Source: Luidia sarsii
Taxonomy: Eukaryota > Echinodermata > Asteroidea > Paxillosida > Luidiidae
DNA length: 64,000 nucleotides
Direction of reading: 5' to 3'
Assembly (NCBI GenBank): GCA_949987565.1
Contig: OX465111.1
Location: forward strand, 15,908,359-15,972,358
Position 1 is the first letter of the stretch; each line of letters starts with the position of its first letter. A program made the translations under genes and the position numbers. The notes beneath the pieces are model-generated. The model saw only the letters and a program-made list of their open reading frames with translations, was not told where the DNA came from and made no database searches. Of this stretch, positions 22,901-33,000 are shown piece after piece.

Positions 22901-25214
22901 CAGTTTTTCCTTACCTGTGCGAATGCCACCTTGTCGGAGGAGCATAGGCAGACTATGCACACCGTCAAAGGACTGGAAATGATGGACAGAGTTCTCCAGA
23001 CCATACATGCCGTTCTGGTGCTGGGGAAGGCCGGTCAGGATGGCTGAACGGCTCGGCGAGCAACTGCTGACCGAGGTGAAGGCATGTCGAAAGACGACAC
23101 TGCGTTGGGCCAGACTGTTAAGGTGAGGCGTCTTGCATGCTGAGTTGTTGTAGGCGGCTGTCTCAAAGCCAGCATCATCACCTAAGTGGGTCAGGGAGGG
23201 GGAGGGTTCATTGTGTTCAACACCTGTTAATCTCAAGTGATCACACACACATAATTATGTAGGGTGCAGGTTTTTTCAACCGGAAGGGGAGCTCAAACAG
23301 CTGTATATGAAAACTACACAGCTGGTCAAATTTTGGGCTTTTCTTAAACAGTCGGATACCCCTGCTTTTACCCTGCTTCTCATTCACATGCATCATTGCA
23401 AATAAACCAATTGTTGTAAACCCAGCTAAACAATTCAGGAGTCACACAAAGTGCATGGCCTGGTGCATACAATTCTAGACAACATCCATAGTCTGGCACA
23501 ACCACTTGCTGAAAAAATTGGACTTGCAGTTTTCCCCAAAATCATGATTTTTGTGGTGCGTATATAAGTAAGTGCAAGTCTGTTTTTTGGGCAAGTGAAT
23601 AGTTGGTCTATTGTATTGACTGTGGATTTACCTGTAGTTAGCTTTTTTGTTTTACGGTAAGGGTATACTATTAATAATTACTAAACCAAAATCTTTCCAG
23701 GCTTGGCTAGTACAGCTAGTGGTAGTGCCTAGTGACGTAACACTTACCCTCATCCTCCTGAAGAACCACAACCCTCATGACCTCAGGTCTCCGATATTCG
23801 AGAGGATGAGGGTAATGGTTACCGCAACTAACTAGGCTACAGAGTAACGAGAGCTCTGCGTAAACTAACACTACAGTAACACCCCTCTACATCCATGGTA
23901 ACACTAACAACAGTAACTTGTTGAACAATAGTCCCACTTACTGGGCCGCTAGGACTAGGAGCTCCCCTTGAACAATTTGTGTGTTTATCTGTCGCACTAG
24001 CGGCCCAGTAAGTGGGACTAGTTAAGTTAGTTGAACGAATACAGGTCAACTCATATGCGAGCCACCTCGTACACCGACTGACTCGTACGCCAACCAACTC
24101 GTACGGCGACCAAGTCCTACGCTTGGTGAAAATTGTTTACATTTAAATATATATATATTTTTCATTTATTCCCGAAAACCTTGAAAGATATTTGTTGTAT
24201 TCTTTGCCGTTGAGAATTTACATTTCGGATTTACCCTTGGCTTTAACTTTGTGCGGCATTAGGAAGAAGAATGGGATAACACCAATACACCATCACCATC
24301 ACAACCACGGTCACGGGTTCAAAACCGCATTACTTGGTACTACGAGCCACAACAGCAGGCCCCGTGCTGTCGTCCTCGACATCAAGTTTAACAATTCTTC
24401 ATTACTGCTATCGTATAACCATGGAGGAATACTTATTCCTCCATGGTATAACTATAGTATAATATAAGGGATTTTCTTAGCCACCTTCTCTTAAAGAACT
24501 TGACATTTTAGTATATAAATGTAGAGCAAACTGATGTTAGAAATTCCTCAGTTTGTTGTTGACCAATTACTATCCATAAATCTCTCTTTTTTTACAAAAC
24601 CGTTGAAGTTGAAGAAGACACGGGAAATCAATGTTGCATTAATTGTTGTATCGTTTGGCAAAAAGTTTGACAAGTTATTTTCTGTTTTTCCCTGCCTGAT
24701 TGATACTGATATTGCGGACTATGATGAAGAATGCGTGTACGAGTTGGTTGGCGTACGACTACGAGTACCCGGTAGGTCGACGTACGAGTTGTCTCGCGTA
24801 CGAGTAGTTGCGGTAACCGTAACCCTCATCCTCCCGAAGGTCGGAGACCTTCGGGAGGATGAGGGTTACGGTTACCGCAACTAGCGTACGAGTTGCCTGG
24901 CGTACGACTACGACTACGAGTTGACCTGTTTCGAATTCGAGTTGAACAAGTGAAGTAGTTCAGTTCAGTTGCTGCAAAACAAAAACGATACTGTAAACAA
25001 ACACAGTAACGATACTGTAAACAAACACAGTAACGATACAGTAATTAGTGTAAATAATGTAAAGCCACACATACTGCGGATTATCATTACCTAAAAATAG
25101 AAGGACGTTTTTCTTTGGTGGTTGGTTCGAGCACAGAGCAGACTCAATTAGACTGCAAAGCAAAAGACAAGTCAAACAAACATGGGCAAAACTTTCCTGT
25201 CTGGGCGTCGCCAT
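19665..25214 (-). CDS. SGSH: N-sulphoglucosamine sulphohydrolase (heparan N-sulfatase), complete
   Basis: Six minus-strand exons, 25214-25091, 23181-22915, 22400-22247, 21690-21449, 21008-20512 and 19958-19665, join in phase (1,1,2,1,0) to encode 525 residues (human SGSH is 502). The enzyme removes N-linked sulfate from terminal glucosamine of heparan sulfate in lysosomes. Visible: signal peptide (residues about 8-29), metal-binding GDDAGFE (Asp43, Asp44), the sulfatase signature SVSSCSPSR with the formylglycine-precursor Cys82, [17 protein letters not shown], and TSDNGIPF with further metal ligands. The C-terminal region ([43 protein letters not shown]) is specific to SGSH rather than other sulfatases. 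No catalytic residue is missing, so it is probably active. Confidence 0.95.
20080..20260 (+). mobile_element. PLE 3'-tail copy in an SGSH intron
   Basis: The pyrimidine-rich stretch CTTTGATCTCCCCTCCC through TGTCCTTGTTACTTTGCC parallels the 3' untranslated region of the PLE at 10850-11080 and ends in an intact hammerhead-like motif. No coding part is present. Confidence 0.7.
20214..20252 (+). ncRNA. hammerhead-ribozyme-like motif, second intact copy
   Basis: GCCT, TTGACAA, A, GGTCC, loop TGCTT, GGATC, GAAAC, GTC, AGGC in order: all paired positions of the copy at 11077 are kept, with differences only at core position 7 and in the loop, both tolerant sites in hammerheads. Core positions 3 and 8 are again U and A. 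Confidence 0.6.
20512..21008 (-). CDS. SGSH: SGSH exon 5
   Basis: Acceptor TGACAG, donor TCAG/GTGGGT, ends in phase 0. Encodes [17 protein letters not shown] (metal ligands), [18 protein letters not shown] and [10 protein letters not shown]. Confidence 0.95.
21449..21690 (-). CDS. SGSH: SGSH exon 4
   Basis: Acceptor ATGCAG, donor CAGG/GTGATT. Encodes [17 protein letters not shown] and the [18 protein letters not shown] and LAAQYTT blocks typical of SGSH. Confidence 0.9.
21822..21950 (+). repeat. tRNA-derived SINE, family A
   Basis: A B-box GGTTCAAGTTCC is followed by GGTCCAATCAAAGTTTTCTT and TGCCAATTTTTCAA. The same body is at 27651-27790 and 55290-55410 on the other strand. Confidence 0.6.
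22247..22400 (-). CDS. SGSH: SGSH exon 3
   Basis: Acceptor ATACAG, donor CGGG/GTGAGT. Encodes [11 protein letters not shown] (active-site lysine region), VYPFDF and LQVGRNIS. Confidence 0.9.
22555..22600 (-). repeat. decayed PLE-tail fragment
   Basis: The minus strand reads TTTGAAACGTCAGCCCTC, the GAAAC-GTC-AGGC end of the ribozyme-like tail, without the stem II half. Confidence 0.35.
22915..23181 (-). CDS. SGSH: SGSH exon 2: catalytic cysteine
   Basis: Acceptor CTTAG, donor ACAG/GTAAGG. Residues 42-130: DDAGFE metal site and SVSSCSPSR, where the cysteine is converted to formylglycine by the SUMF1-type enzyme. Confidence 0.95.
23929..24020. repeat. 24-bp perfect inverted repeat
   Basis: TAGTCCCACTTACTGGGCCG continuing CTAG at 23929-23952 is exactly inverted at 23997-24020, with a 44-bp loop. 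Confidence 0.8.
24413..24452. repeat. near-perfect short palindrome
   Basis: CCATGGAGGAATA and TATTCCTCCATGG face each other across three bases, with arms extending further with one indel. The same CCATGGAGGAA core ends an element at 35399-35650. Confidence 0.7.
24805..24883. repeat. 38-bp perfect hairpin
   Basis: Left arm 24805-24842 and right arm 24846-24883 are exact reverse complements around the spacer GGA. The arm starts TAGTTGCGGTAACCG. Such long perfect arms suggest recent formation or gene conversion. Confidence 0.85.
25091..25214 (-). CDS. SGSH: SGSH exon 1: signal peptide
   Basis: ATG at 25214-25212; donor TTAG/GTAATG. Residues 1-41 with a hydrophobic leader followed by the first sulfatase strand NVLLFLG. 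Confidence 0.85.
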
Positions 25215-27259
25215 TGTTCCGCGTGTGCAACTACAGCCACTAGAGGGCGTAGAAGATTATTTCAACAGAGCTCTGAGTTTTTGTCTATGGCTAGGGCACG
25301 GAATAGCTGCGGTCCGTTACAGTAGGCAAAGCCAAAGCCGTCCATGACGATCCTGCCAAAGTAAATCTGTGTCCGAATAATAATTATTGGCTGCGGCTAG
25401 AAGTAACACGCACTCCAAAGGAATCTGGCTGCAACAGCTTGTTGCTTGTCAAGCCGTAGCGCGCCAATGATTTCGAACGCAGCCTAAGTCACAGAGAATT
25501 GAATAGATATACATTTATTATTTGCGCCAGAGGACCGCAAATTAATGTACAAAAACACATCAGTCTTAGCATTGAGCTATGGTCTTAGGTACCCACTCAT
25601 TTTGAAATAAACATCAGAATCAAAATGATTGAACTATTGAATCTGAGTAGGCCTATTTCACTCGAAGGCGCGCACCTTCCATGTACATCCGCGTGAATTG
25701 AACGCTGACCGTCAAAAAGCATGTGTCGGAAAGATCGGCTACGGTCCAGTTTACACACATCTTAATGAGTAAACAAACAAGGCTTTAAAAAAAATCTATT
25801 CAAATCTCCCGGTGGCAAAGGTAAAACATAATAGGATCTATAAGTTATCGACTACAGACAATCGATTTTAGTCTCAAAGACAACTCAGTTTAAGGGACAA
25901 ACACGTACAAACATTTTAAGTTCATTAGTTTCATTTAATGTCTGGCAGATTTTGTTTATTTGCTACTAAATAAAACAAAATTAAATTAAAATACAAAGAC
26001 CTATGCAGAGACCTATGCTTAACACATACAGCTGGTTCGGTAACACTAGCTACACTAAAAACAGCTAATTCCCTCTAACATTTTAAGACAATTGGCTACA
26101 ATTTTCACCTTCCCGGTCAATTTACAATTCAACTGAAATTTAAAGCACTGATATTTCTTTTAACCATTACAAATGTTGCATCTTTCATTCTGGTAAGATG
26201 CGTGCATCTGACAGACGCACATAGAATTTAAAAATATATATGGCAATAACAATAACCAAAGTTAAACTGGCGCGAAGCAGATTTTGTGTGCGTCTGTAAA
26301 CTTGACAATTTGCCCTATTTTCTTTTTCCAGCAATTTATCGTGAAGTAAATACAAATAACAATATGACGGTGAAACATGTACAGTATACTTCCTCATGAT
26401 GCTACCAATTGTCCGATACATGAAGTGTTAAGGAACTATTTTTTAGAAATAACATACCAAAGATTTGTGATCCCATGTGCTTCTGATCACGGGAGGAAAA
26501 TTCGTAATTATCGCCGGCAATGAGAAACACTTTGAGAAATAAATACTAGTGAAGCAGAAATATTCTCAATGCGCACTAACAAAGAGAAAACCAATCAGGG
26601 AATCCAACCAAATCTCCGAAGCTGGGGGCCATCGCACATCCACCGTTTGTCCAGTTGACTGAATACAATCCAGCAGACAAAGGTCGGTACGCCACATGAC
26701 TATGGCCCCCGGGCATGGCGACCTCTATGAAGGCTTGGTCGGACTAGATTTGATAATAAAAAAAAATGATGTCTTCATGTCAAAAAGTATTAATGAGTTA
26801 TACTGCCCGAATTATGTGTACCAACAAACCAATTTAGTGTGACTATGTGGGGCATTTTGTTTCATATTAATTTTTGTGTACGATAATTACTACATGATTT
26901 TACAATGAGGTGCACACGATATTTCATTCAACACTGTGAGTGACTAAATGGCTACTTCATAGCCAGCGTTAGTTACAGTTGAACACTGCCGTAACAGCGG
27001 CAACTAAAACAAGCAGAAAATCAGCTTTTGGAAACATTTCCCCCAATTCCACCAGTGCACTGGAGGACAGTTCTTATTCGATACCGACCAAATGAAGAGT
27101 TGGCCCACGTCAATCGCAGTTTGTTCCCTTTGGGGAAAGCCACAAAAGCATCCATGTAAATGTTTCCCATTTTGAAGCCAGATGAGACCATGTTTGCCCT
27201 TTGCGCCCATGGCTTCCCTCTTTATGGTAAACACTTAGGCCTATACTCGTGTGTAAATA

Positions 27260-27491
27260 GACCGATTGCGTGATGTCATCACGACTTATAGTGGGTATTC
27301 CGGTAAGATTTCGGGTTCAAACTCCGGAATGTTCTATTTAGATTTCGAGAAAGAAAAGCCTCAATCAAACAAACAAGTGCAACAGTCTCCATGTGCTTTA
27401 CAACAGCGGCACCTTGATATGGGGGCCGCCATGGGTTTTCATTGTTTGATACCCACTATAGGTCACGTGACCAATAGGGCGCAATCGGTCG
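27260..27491. mobile_element. MITE-like element, TIR GACCGATTGCG
   Basis: GACCGATTGCG at the left end is inverted as CGCAATCGGTC at the right, and the inner blocks TTATAGTGGGTA and TACCCACTATAGG also face each other. About 232 bp, no coding capacity. Confidence 0.6.
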
Positions 27492-27650
27492 ATTAGAGAG
27501 CAGCAAAGGGACAACCCGAAACACAGGTTGTCGTGGGTGAGACTCGACCCCCGCACCCACTTATTACGAGAGTCGATCTCATTTACCTCCATTTCATCAT
27601 GGTGCCAACTATCTTTCACATTACATAACGTATATAATAAAATCGTCTCC

Positions 27651-27790
27651 TCAAACAAACAAAGGAAAAACTGACAGGGAACTTTTGAACAACTTGAAAA
27701 ATTGGCAAAGAAAACTTTGACTGGACCGGGACTTAAACCCAAGACCTCTGGATTAGCGTGCAAGTGCTCTTCCATCTATCTAGTCTCGTT
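27651..27790 (-). repeat. tRNA-derived SINE, family A, with A and B boxes
   Basis: The minus strand reads TAGATGGAAGAGCA (A box), AATCCAGAGGTCTTGG, GGTTTAAGTCC (B box), then GGTCCAGTCAAAGTTTTCTT, TGCCAATTTTTCAA and CAGTTTTTCC. The tRNA-like head plus a shared tail in three copies defines a SINE family. Confidence 0.7.
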
Positions 27791-29255
27791 CCATACAGCA
27801 TGATTAAAGTAGACGGCTTTTACGAGCGAGCAATCGTACGTTTCTGGTCGGATAACATGCACTGGAAAGACAGGGGCTCCAAAGGAACTTTTTTAAAGGA
27901 CATAGTCAGGAAAAAAAATTCCACCGCAATTTTAAAATCATCACAGACGAGGCCGATAAATAAAACTCATTGGTCCTTTCACGGGCATTCTCTTCAAACC
28001 GATCGCACGCGTGTCACGTGAGTCGTGAATCAATCCATCGCAAGAACAAAAGAGGGAGGTATTAATAATATTAAAAACCGGCGGCAGCATTGAACGCCAT
28101 TTCCATTGACAGTAAAACAATTCAGTCCGTCTCTAGGCCCTTGTCGGCGCCAGGTCTGTCCCGCACTTTCCCCATCTCAGAAGATCGACCCAACCAAATC
28201 AGTTCAACCTGTGCATGCATAGCACCTGCATCAATTTTGGCAACGAGGGGGAAACGGGGGATTATTAACACTCACAAATGCATAACAGTAGGCATCTATG
28301 CGTCTCATTATAAGTACTAGATCATTACGATTAGCATTAATACAACCATCATTAAATATAATACAGACGTAATGGTTTATATACAATGTCTCTTATTGCC
28401 TCCCCTCCCCAGAAAACAAAGAGAAAACAATTTACTAATCAAGTAGTAAATTATTGTCGTGTAAAATACTGATTAAATAGTGATTTTTTTTCAAGTAATA
28501 ATGCATCGTTATACATTTTTGAATGGGTCCATTATGGACTATAAGATAACTATTTCATTCGATATGATGTATACTTGTACTTAATCACAGAAGAAATGGA
28601 AGCCAGACCTCATGTTTTATTGTTTACTTTAACACAATCTTTAATCCTGCGGGATGATTACTGATAATTCAATGGGGAAAATAGCAAGAACCAAACTAAA
28701 ATATAGCTCATGATGTCAATTGTTAAGTATTGACAGTATACAGTAATTCAGTAAGCAACACCGCGTAAATCATTGAGGGGATTATGAAACTGACTCATGA
28801 ATATTCAAGTCCTACACTTCATGAATATTCATAAACTGCTCTTTGCGCTGAGGGGATAGGCCCTATGCACACATCGACAGTGCTCTGTACACCATGATGA
28901 TGAGCAAAGAGGATGGCAACTGGAGTTATGAAAGTTTCGATTTAGATGCCTTTTGCTAATATTGAGATACGAAAAGAAGTGCTTGGGGATGTCTTTCTGA
29001 CCCGAAATGTGCTCAAAAAACTACACGCAGATCAAAGATGCATAGAACTGCACATTGTCTAGTTAAGTCTGGTTCCGTAACCTGGAATGGTCAGGATTCA
29101 GACTACTGTACATACACTGCTCATCCTTTTTTTAAATAAACAGCAGCTCCAACTGTGTAAAAAAACTGAAATGCTAAATCAACTTACAAAAAATAACAAA
29201 GGGCATTATATTATGTATCAAATACATGCACTTTATACAAGTTATTTTTTGGTGG

Positions 29256-29923
29256 TTTATTTTATTTTTATTTTTGTGGGACACAACCTTCCCAAGAAGA
29301 CGATTAATTTCCCCACAACGCAAAGACTTTTTTCTTGGAGACTGTAAAAAATAAACTTTACTTTACAATTAAAAGGCCAATCATCTCAACACTGCCCTCC
29401 AATCACATACTCAACTGGTATGGAGTATAGGTAAAATTATTCCACAAAATAAGAATGCCCAAATGTGATACTACAAATATATCAGCACTTTGTGCAAATG
29501 CATTTCAGACTAGCGTCTGGCCCTATGAAACAAGGAAGCTTGGAATTAAAAACATTTTGCACAAGCTGAACAGGGTCAGTTGTATCCAAGGTCGAAAAAG
29601 TACATGTGCTGACATGAAGTGATTAACTACTTCAAGCCAAGGCTGACGAGCCCTGATTCTATTAGTTTTTGTCGGCTATGAACTATGGGCTATATTATCA
29701 ATCACAGCTGAACGCTGTCAATCATCCCATTCACAATGTACACCACAGGTCATTCAGTGAACCATGTTGTGACTGTGAAGGAGAACTCTGACCACCAATC
29801 ACAAAACACAACAGTTCAGATTCCAAGCACCAAGCACAGAGTGAAAGAAGAAAAAGAAAAGGCAGCCCCCCCCCCAAAAAAAAAAACAAGCGAGAAGGGT
29901 GCAAGAAAGTGGGAGTCTTATTG
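29256..29923 (-). other. probable 3' untranslated region of the F-BAR gene
   Basis: Lies directly after the stop codon. The minus strand has AATAAA-like signals near 29258-29275 (plus strand TTTATT). Polyadenylation position is inferred only. Confidence 0.35.
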
Positions 29924-30066
29924 TCACGTCTCAAACTCCAGATAGGACGTGGGGACGAAGCCTTCTTCTGTGCCCTTGCGGACCCTGGTCCAGCCATCCC
30001 CGGTGTCTTCCTCAACTACATCTAGTACATCTTCCACCTCCATGCTCAGCGAATTCTCATCCTCAC
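29924..30066 (-). CDS. Cip4: Cip4 terminal exon: SH3 domain
   Basis: Acceptor CTCACAG. Encodes EDENSLSMEVEDVLDVVEED, GDGWTRVRKG and EEGFVPTSYLEFET, then TGA at 29926-29924. The Trp and the PTSY motif that bind proline-rich ligands are present. Confidence 0.95.
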
Positions 30067-33000
30067 CTGTGAGGTCAGCCAAACAGAGAAGGGAGTTGGT
30101 GAAACCAGTGGCATGTTGAAGAATAATGGGATAGCACAGTATACTGTACACATTTTGCAGTCATCGCTAATGCCTGAATCTGTTCCTCAGTGAGACATCT
30201 ATTCCATTCCTGAAGTGACACAAAGTGCATCCTCTCTGTGGAAAGTGTAAGGCTCTGAGAATAGCCACTAAAATCTATCTTTACGCAAAAATAAAATGCA
30301 ACATGCAATCTCTTTGAAAGGCAATAGGGATGGTTGCAAAGTGGGAGCTGCGATTGGTATAATACCACTCGTACAATCCTTATGATGGCCTTCACATGTA
30401 GTACATGTATATCATGAAACTGACCCAAGTGACCTTAATTGTATGGAATCTCAGTATAATAGAATCGGCTATGGCTGGTGCAAAACGGTGCTCACAGAAG
30501 TGGGAAATTCTTTGATTACAGTTAACGTTTTTTCACTGATAAGTGTGCTATTTGTGGCTTGTGTTTTTGGTCCCATAAACTAAATAATTATTTTGCTCAT
30601 TGAGTCAAAACCAGTTTGTCTTTCTGTGAGCAAGAAATAGTGCCATTAGGAAATATAATTATGTGCCATGACATATTTCATGACACCTGGCTTTAATGGC
30701 ACACTGAATTCCATCTCTGATTCTCGTATCCACTCCTTTCAGACACTCAGCAACAACAAGCGAACTTACTGTGAAACGGAAACTTGGCCTTGGCTTGCGG
30801 GTGATCTTCAAATTCGTCGTCAACATCTTCGTAGAAGCTCTCCTGCCTGGAAGACACCGGACTGAAAAACAAAACAAAGGGAGGGCGTGTGGTTAGAGCA
30901 GTGGTTGAGAAGTAGCACAAGTCACCCATTTAAGGCTAAGCCACATGGCTTCAAAGTCCTCTTGGTACCTCTGTGACTGGGTTTACCTCCATGAAAAAAG
31001 GATATCGGCCAATTTTATCACCTCTTACTAAAAAAAAAAGTACCGGAACATCATGTGAATGAATTTCTTGCTTGGACAAAGACATTTACTGAAACTTGTT
31101 TGAAACATGTTGAGTTTGGTGAGATCAATCTAATAAATTCATCTTAAGAGGTAGATGAGATTGTTTGAAGGAAACACACAGCTTTTTCTTGAACTCACCT
31201 TGTGACACTATCACTGGGCGAAAGAGCTAGATCCGTGGCATCGTTGTGGGTAGGGATGTCCCTGGCTGGACTGGACTGATCAGAAGACGTCTGGTACTCC
31301 TCTGCCGCTGCCTCTGAGGGCGTATACGGCGTGGTAGCTGGCTGGGCCTTCATGGGTCCTGCCCGGTCGGCCACAGGGGTGCTGTGGGGCGTGGTCTGGG
31401 GCGTGGTCTGAGGCGTGCCCTGGGGGGTGGAGGCCTTGCCCTCGCTGTTGGCCTTGTAGTTCTGTGCCAGGGACAAATGGGAAAAACATAATGGCAATGG
31501 CAGACAAAATTGACAGGGGAGGAAACCAGTTTCCACTCTCCTGTATATTCCCATACTATCAGATTCATTTTCACAATCTCCAGCCTTTGAGGAAGATCCT
31601 GCTGGATTAATTTTTGAGGACCAGATTAAAGATTGAAGTATGAGACCCTGCTAAGATCAAACCAACAAAATCAGCTCCTGCAAGACTGAGGATCTGTATG
31701 ATTCAGGCCATTTTACTAAGCGAGCTGTTTGCAATATTCTTGCCATGTTTCAAGATAATTATGGTTGAATGAGAAACCTCTACACTCCATCTCCCTTGTA
31801 AGATTTTGAACACCTATATTTGAATTTTTCCATGAGCAAGGTGCAGTATTCCTTTGTTGGCAAATGACTGAACATCAGGTTTGAATAAGAAGCAGCATCA
31901 TCTACTCTTCACCCCTCACTCCTATCCATTTTTTAAAGGTGTCAAAATAAAAATAAAGGAAAGAGAATGATACCGAAAGGAAAGTTGTAGAAGCACAATA
32001 CTTGAAGGGAAAACCATGAAATGAAAAGAAAGACTACTGTACAATTTGTACAATTTTTAATTTTTTACTCAAGTAAGAGCCTTGACTTTCTGTAGATTGA
32101 AACATAAAATAATTTGTCAAGTCTGGTTCCTTACTTATTATTGGTTGTGCTTGAGAATTCCTTACAATGTCTGCATCGTGTCCAAACCAAAGGTATCAAC
32201 TCTCGCAATTTTAATCTCTTTTTATTTCATTAATTTTCTCTAATTTTATTAATTCAGTGGCCAGTGCAAAGTCTAAATGAGTCTAAGAACTCATGGTCAA
32301 AGATGCTCTACCAACCCAGCCAAGATGCTATTAAGTGTTACTTGACTAATCTTTCAGGCAGACCTTGTGTGCATGACATCATTTACCAAGGGCGCCCTCA
32401 GCTGGAGGTTATAGAAAAGGTAGGTACATTGTAGTCCACTTAGTGCACCAATTGAACATCTATTGAACACCGCTATTCCACTATTAGTGTGGCTATTACT
32501 TTGCTTTCTACTGCACAGGGTCTTTTGCCATGAATGATTTCTCGATAACCAACCAAACAGAATTCTCAGGTAAACAATGATTTGGGTGATATTGAGAATG
32601 TAATTCTATGAGGATTTTTCCCACTTGACATGTAACGATCAGTGGGCAGAATACTGAGCAAAGCAGTGCTAACTACAGAACATGTTGGGTTGGGCAAATC
32701 CTCACTTAAAATCTGAACCAGAACTGCGATGTGGTGTTCACAAAAACCAACGACGCCTACATGTATCCTACAGGTCACACCAAAAACAAGAAAACTTGGC
32801 AACGTTTGACAAGCATGGGCAAACAATTTACAATTCAAGCTGGATTGAATTAAACACATCTCAACAAACCGCAACGCTACTTGAACATCAAGTCAAAATG
32901 CAAATGTGGAGACGAGCCCATAACAACTCAAGGCAAAACTCAGTCAGTGTACAAGCAAACCTATCATGCACATTCCACAATTGAGCAAAACGTCAAGAAA

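Larger units (their letters stand above)
23740..24925. mobile_element. fold-back (long inverted-repeat) element in SGSH intron 1
   Basis: CGCCAACCAACTCGTAC at about 24090 is exactly inverted as GTACGAGTTGGTTGGCG near 24740; CAGGTCAACTC at 24043 is inverted as GAGTTGACCTG near 24918. Many CGTACGAGTTG units line both arms. A hairpin module (CCCTCATCCTCC ... GGAGGATGAGGG) occurs at 23750-23830 and again, perfectly, at 24805-24883. No coding capacity seen. Confidence 0.55.
25215..29255. other. intergenic DNA between SGSH and the F-BAR gene
   Basis: No exon recognised. Contains a small MITE (27260-27491) and a minus-strand SINE (27651-27790). Otherwise AT-rich and unremarkable. Confidence 0.55.

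Noticed and set aside
27004..27234. Minus-strand 76-codon frame with Trp/Cys-rich sequence
   Set aside because: No splice context, no family similarity, composition as expected by chance.
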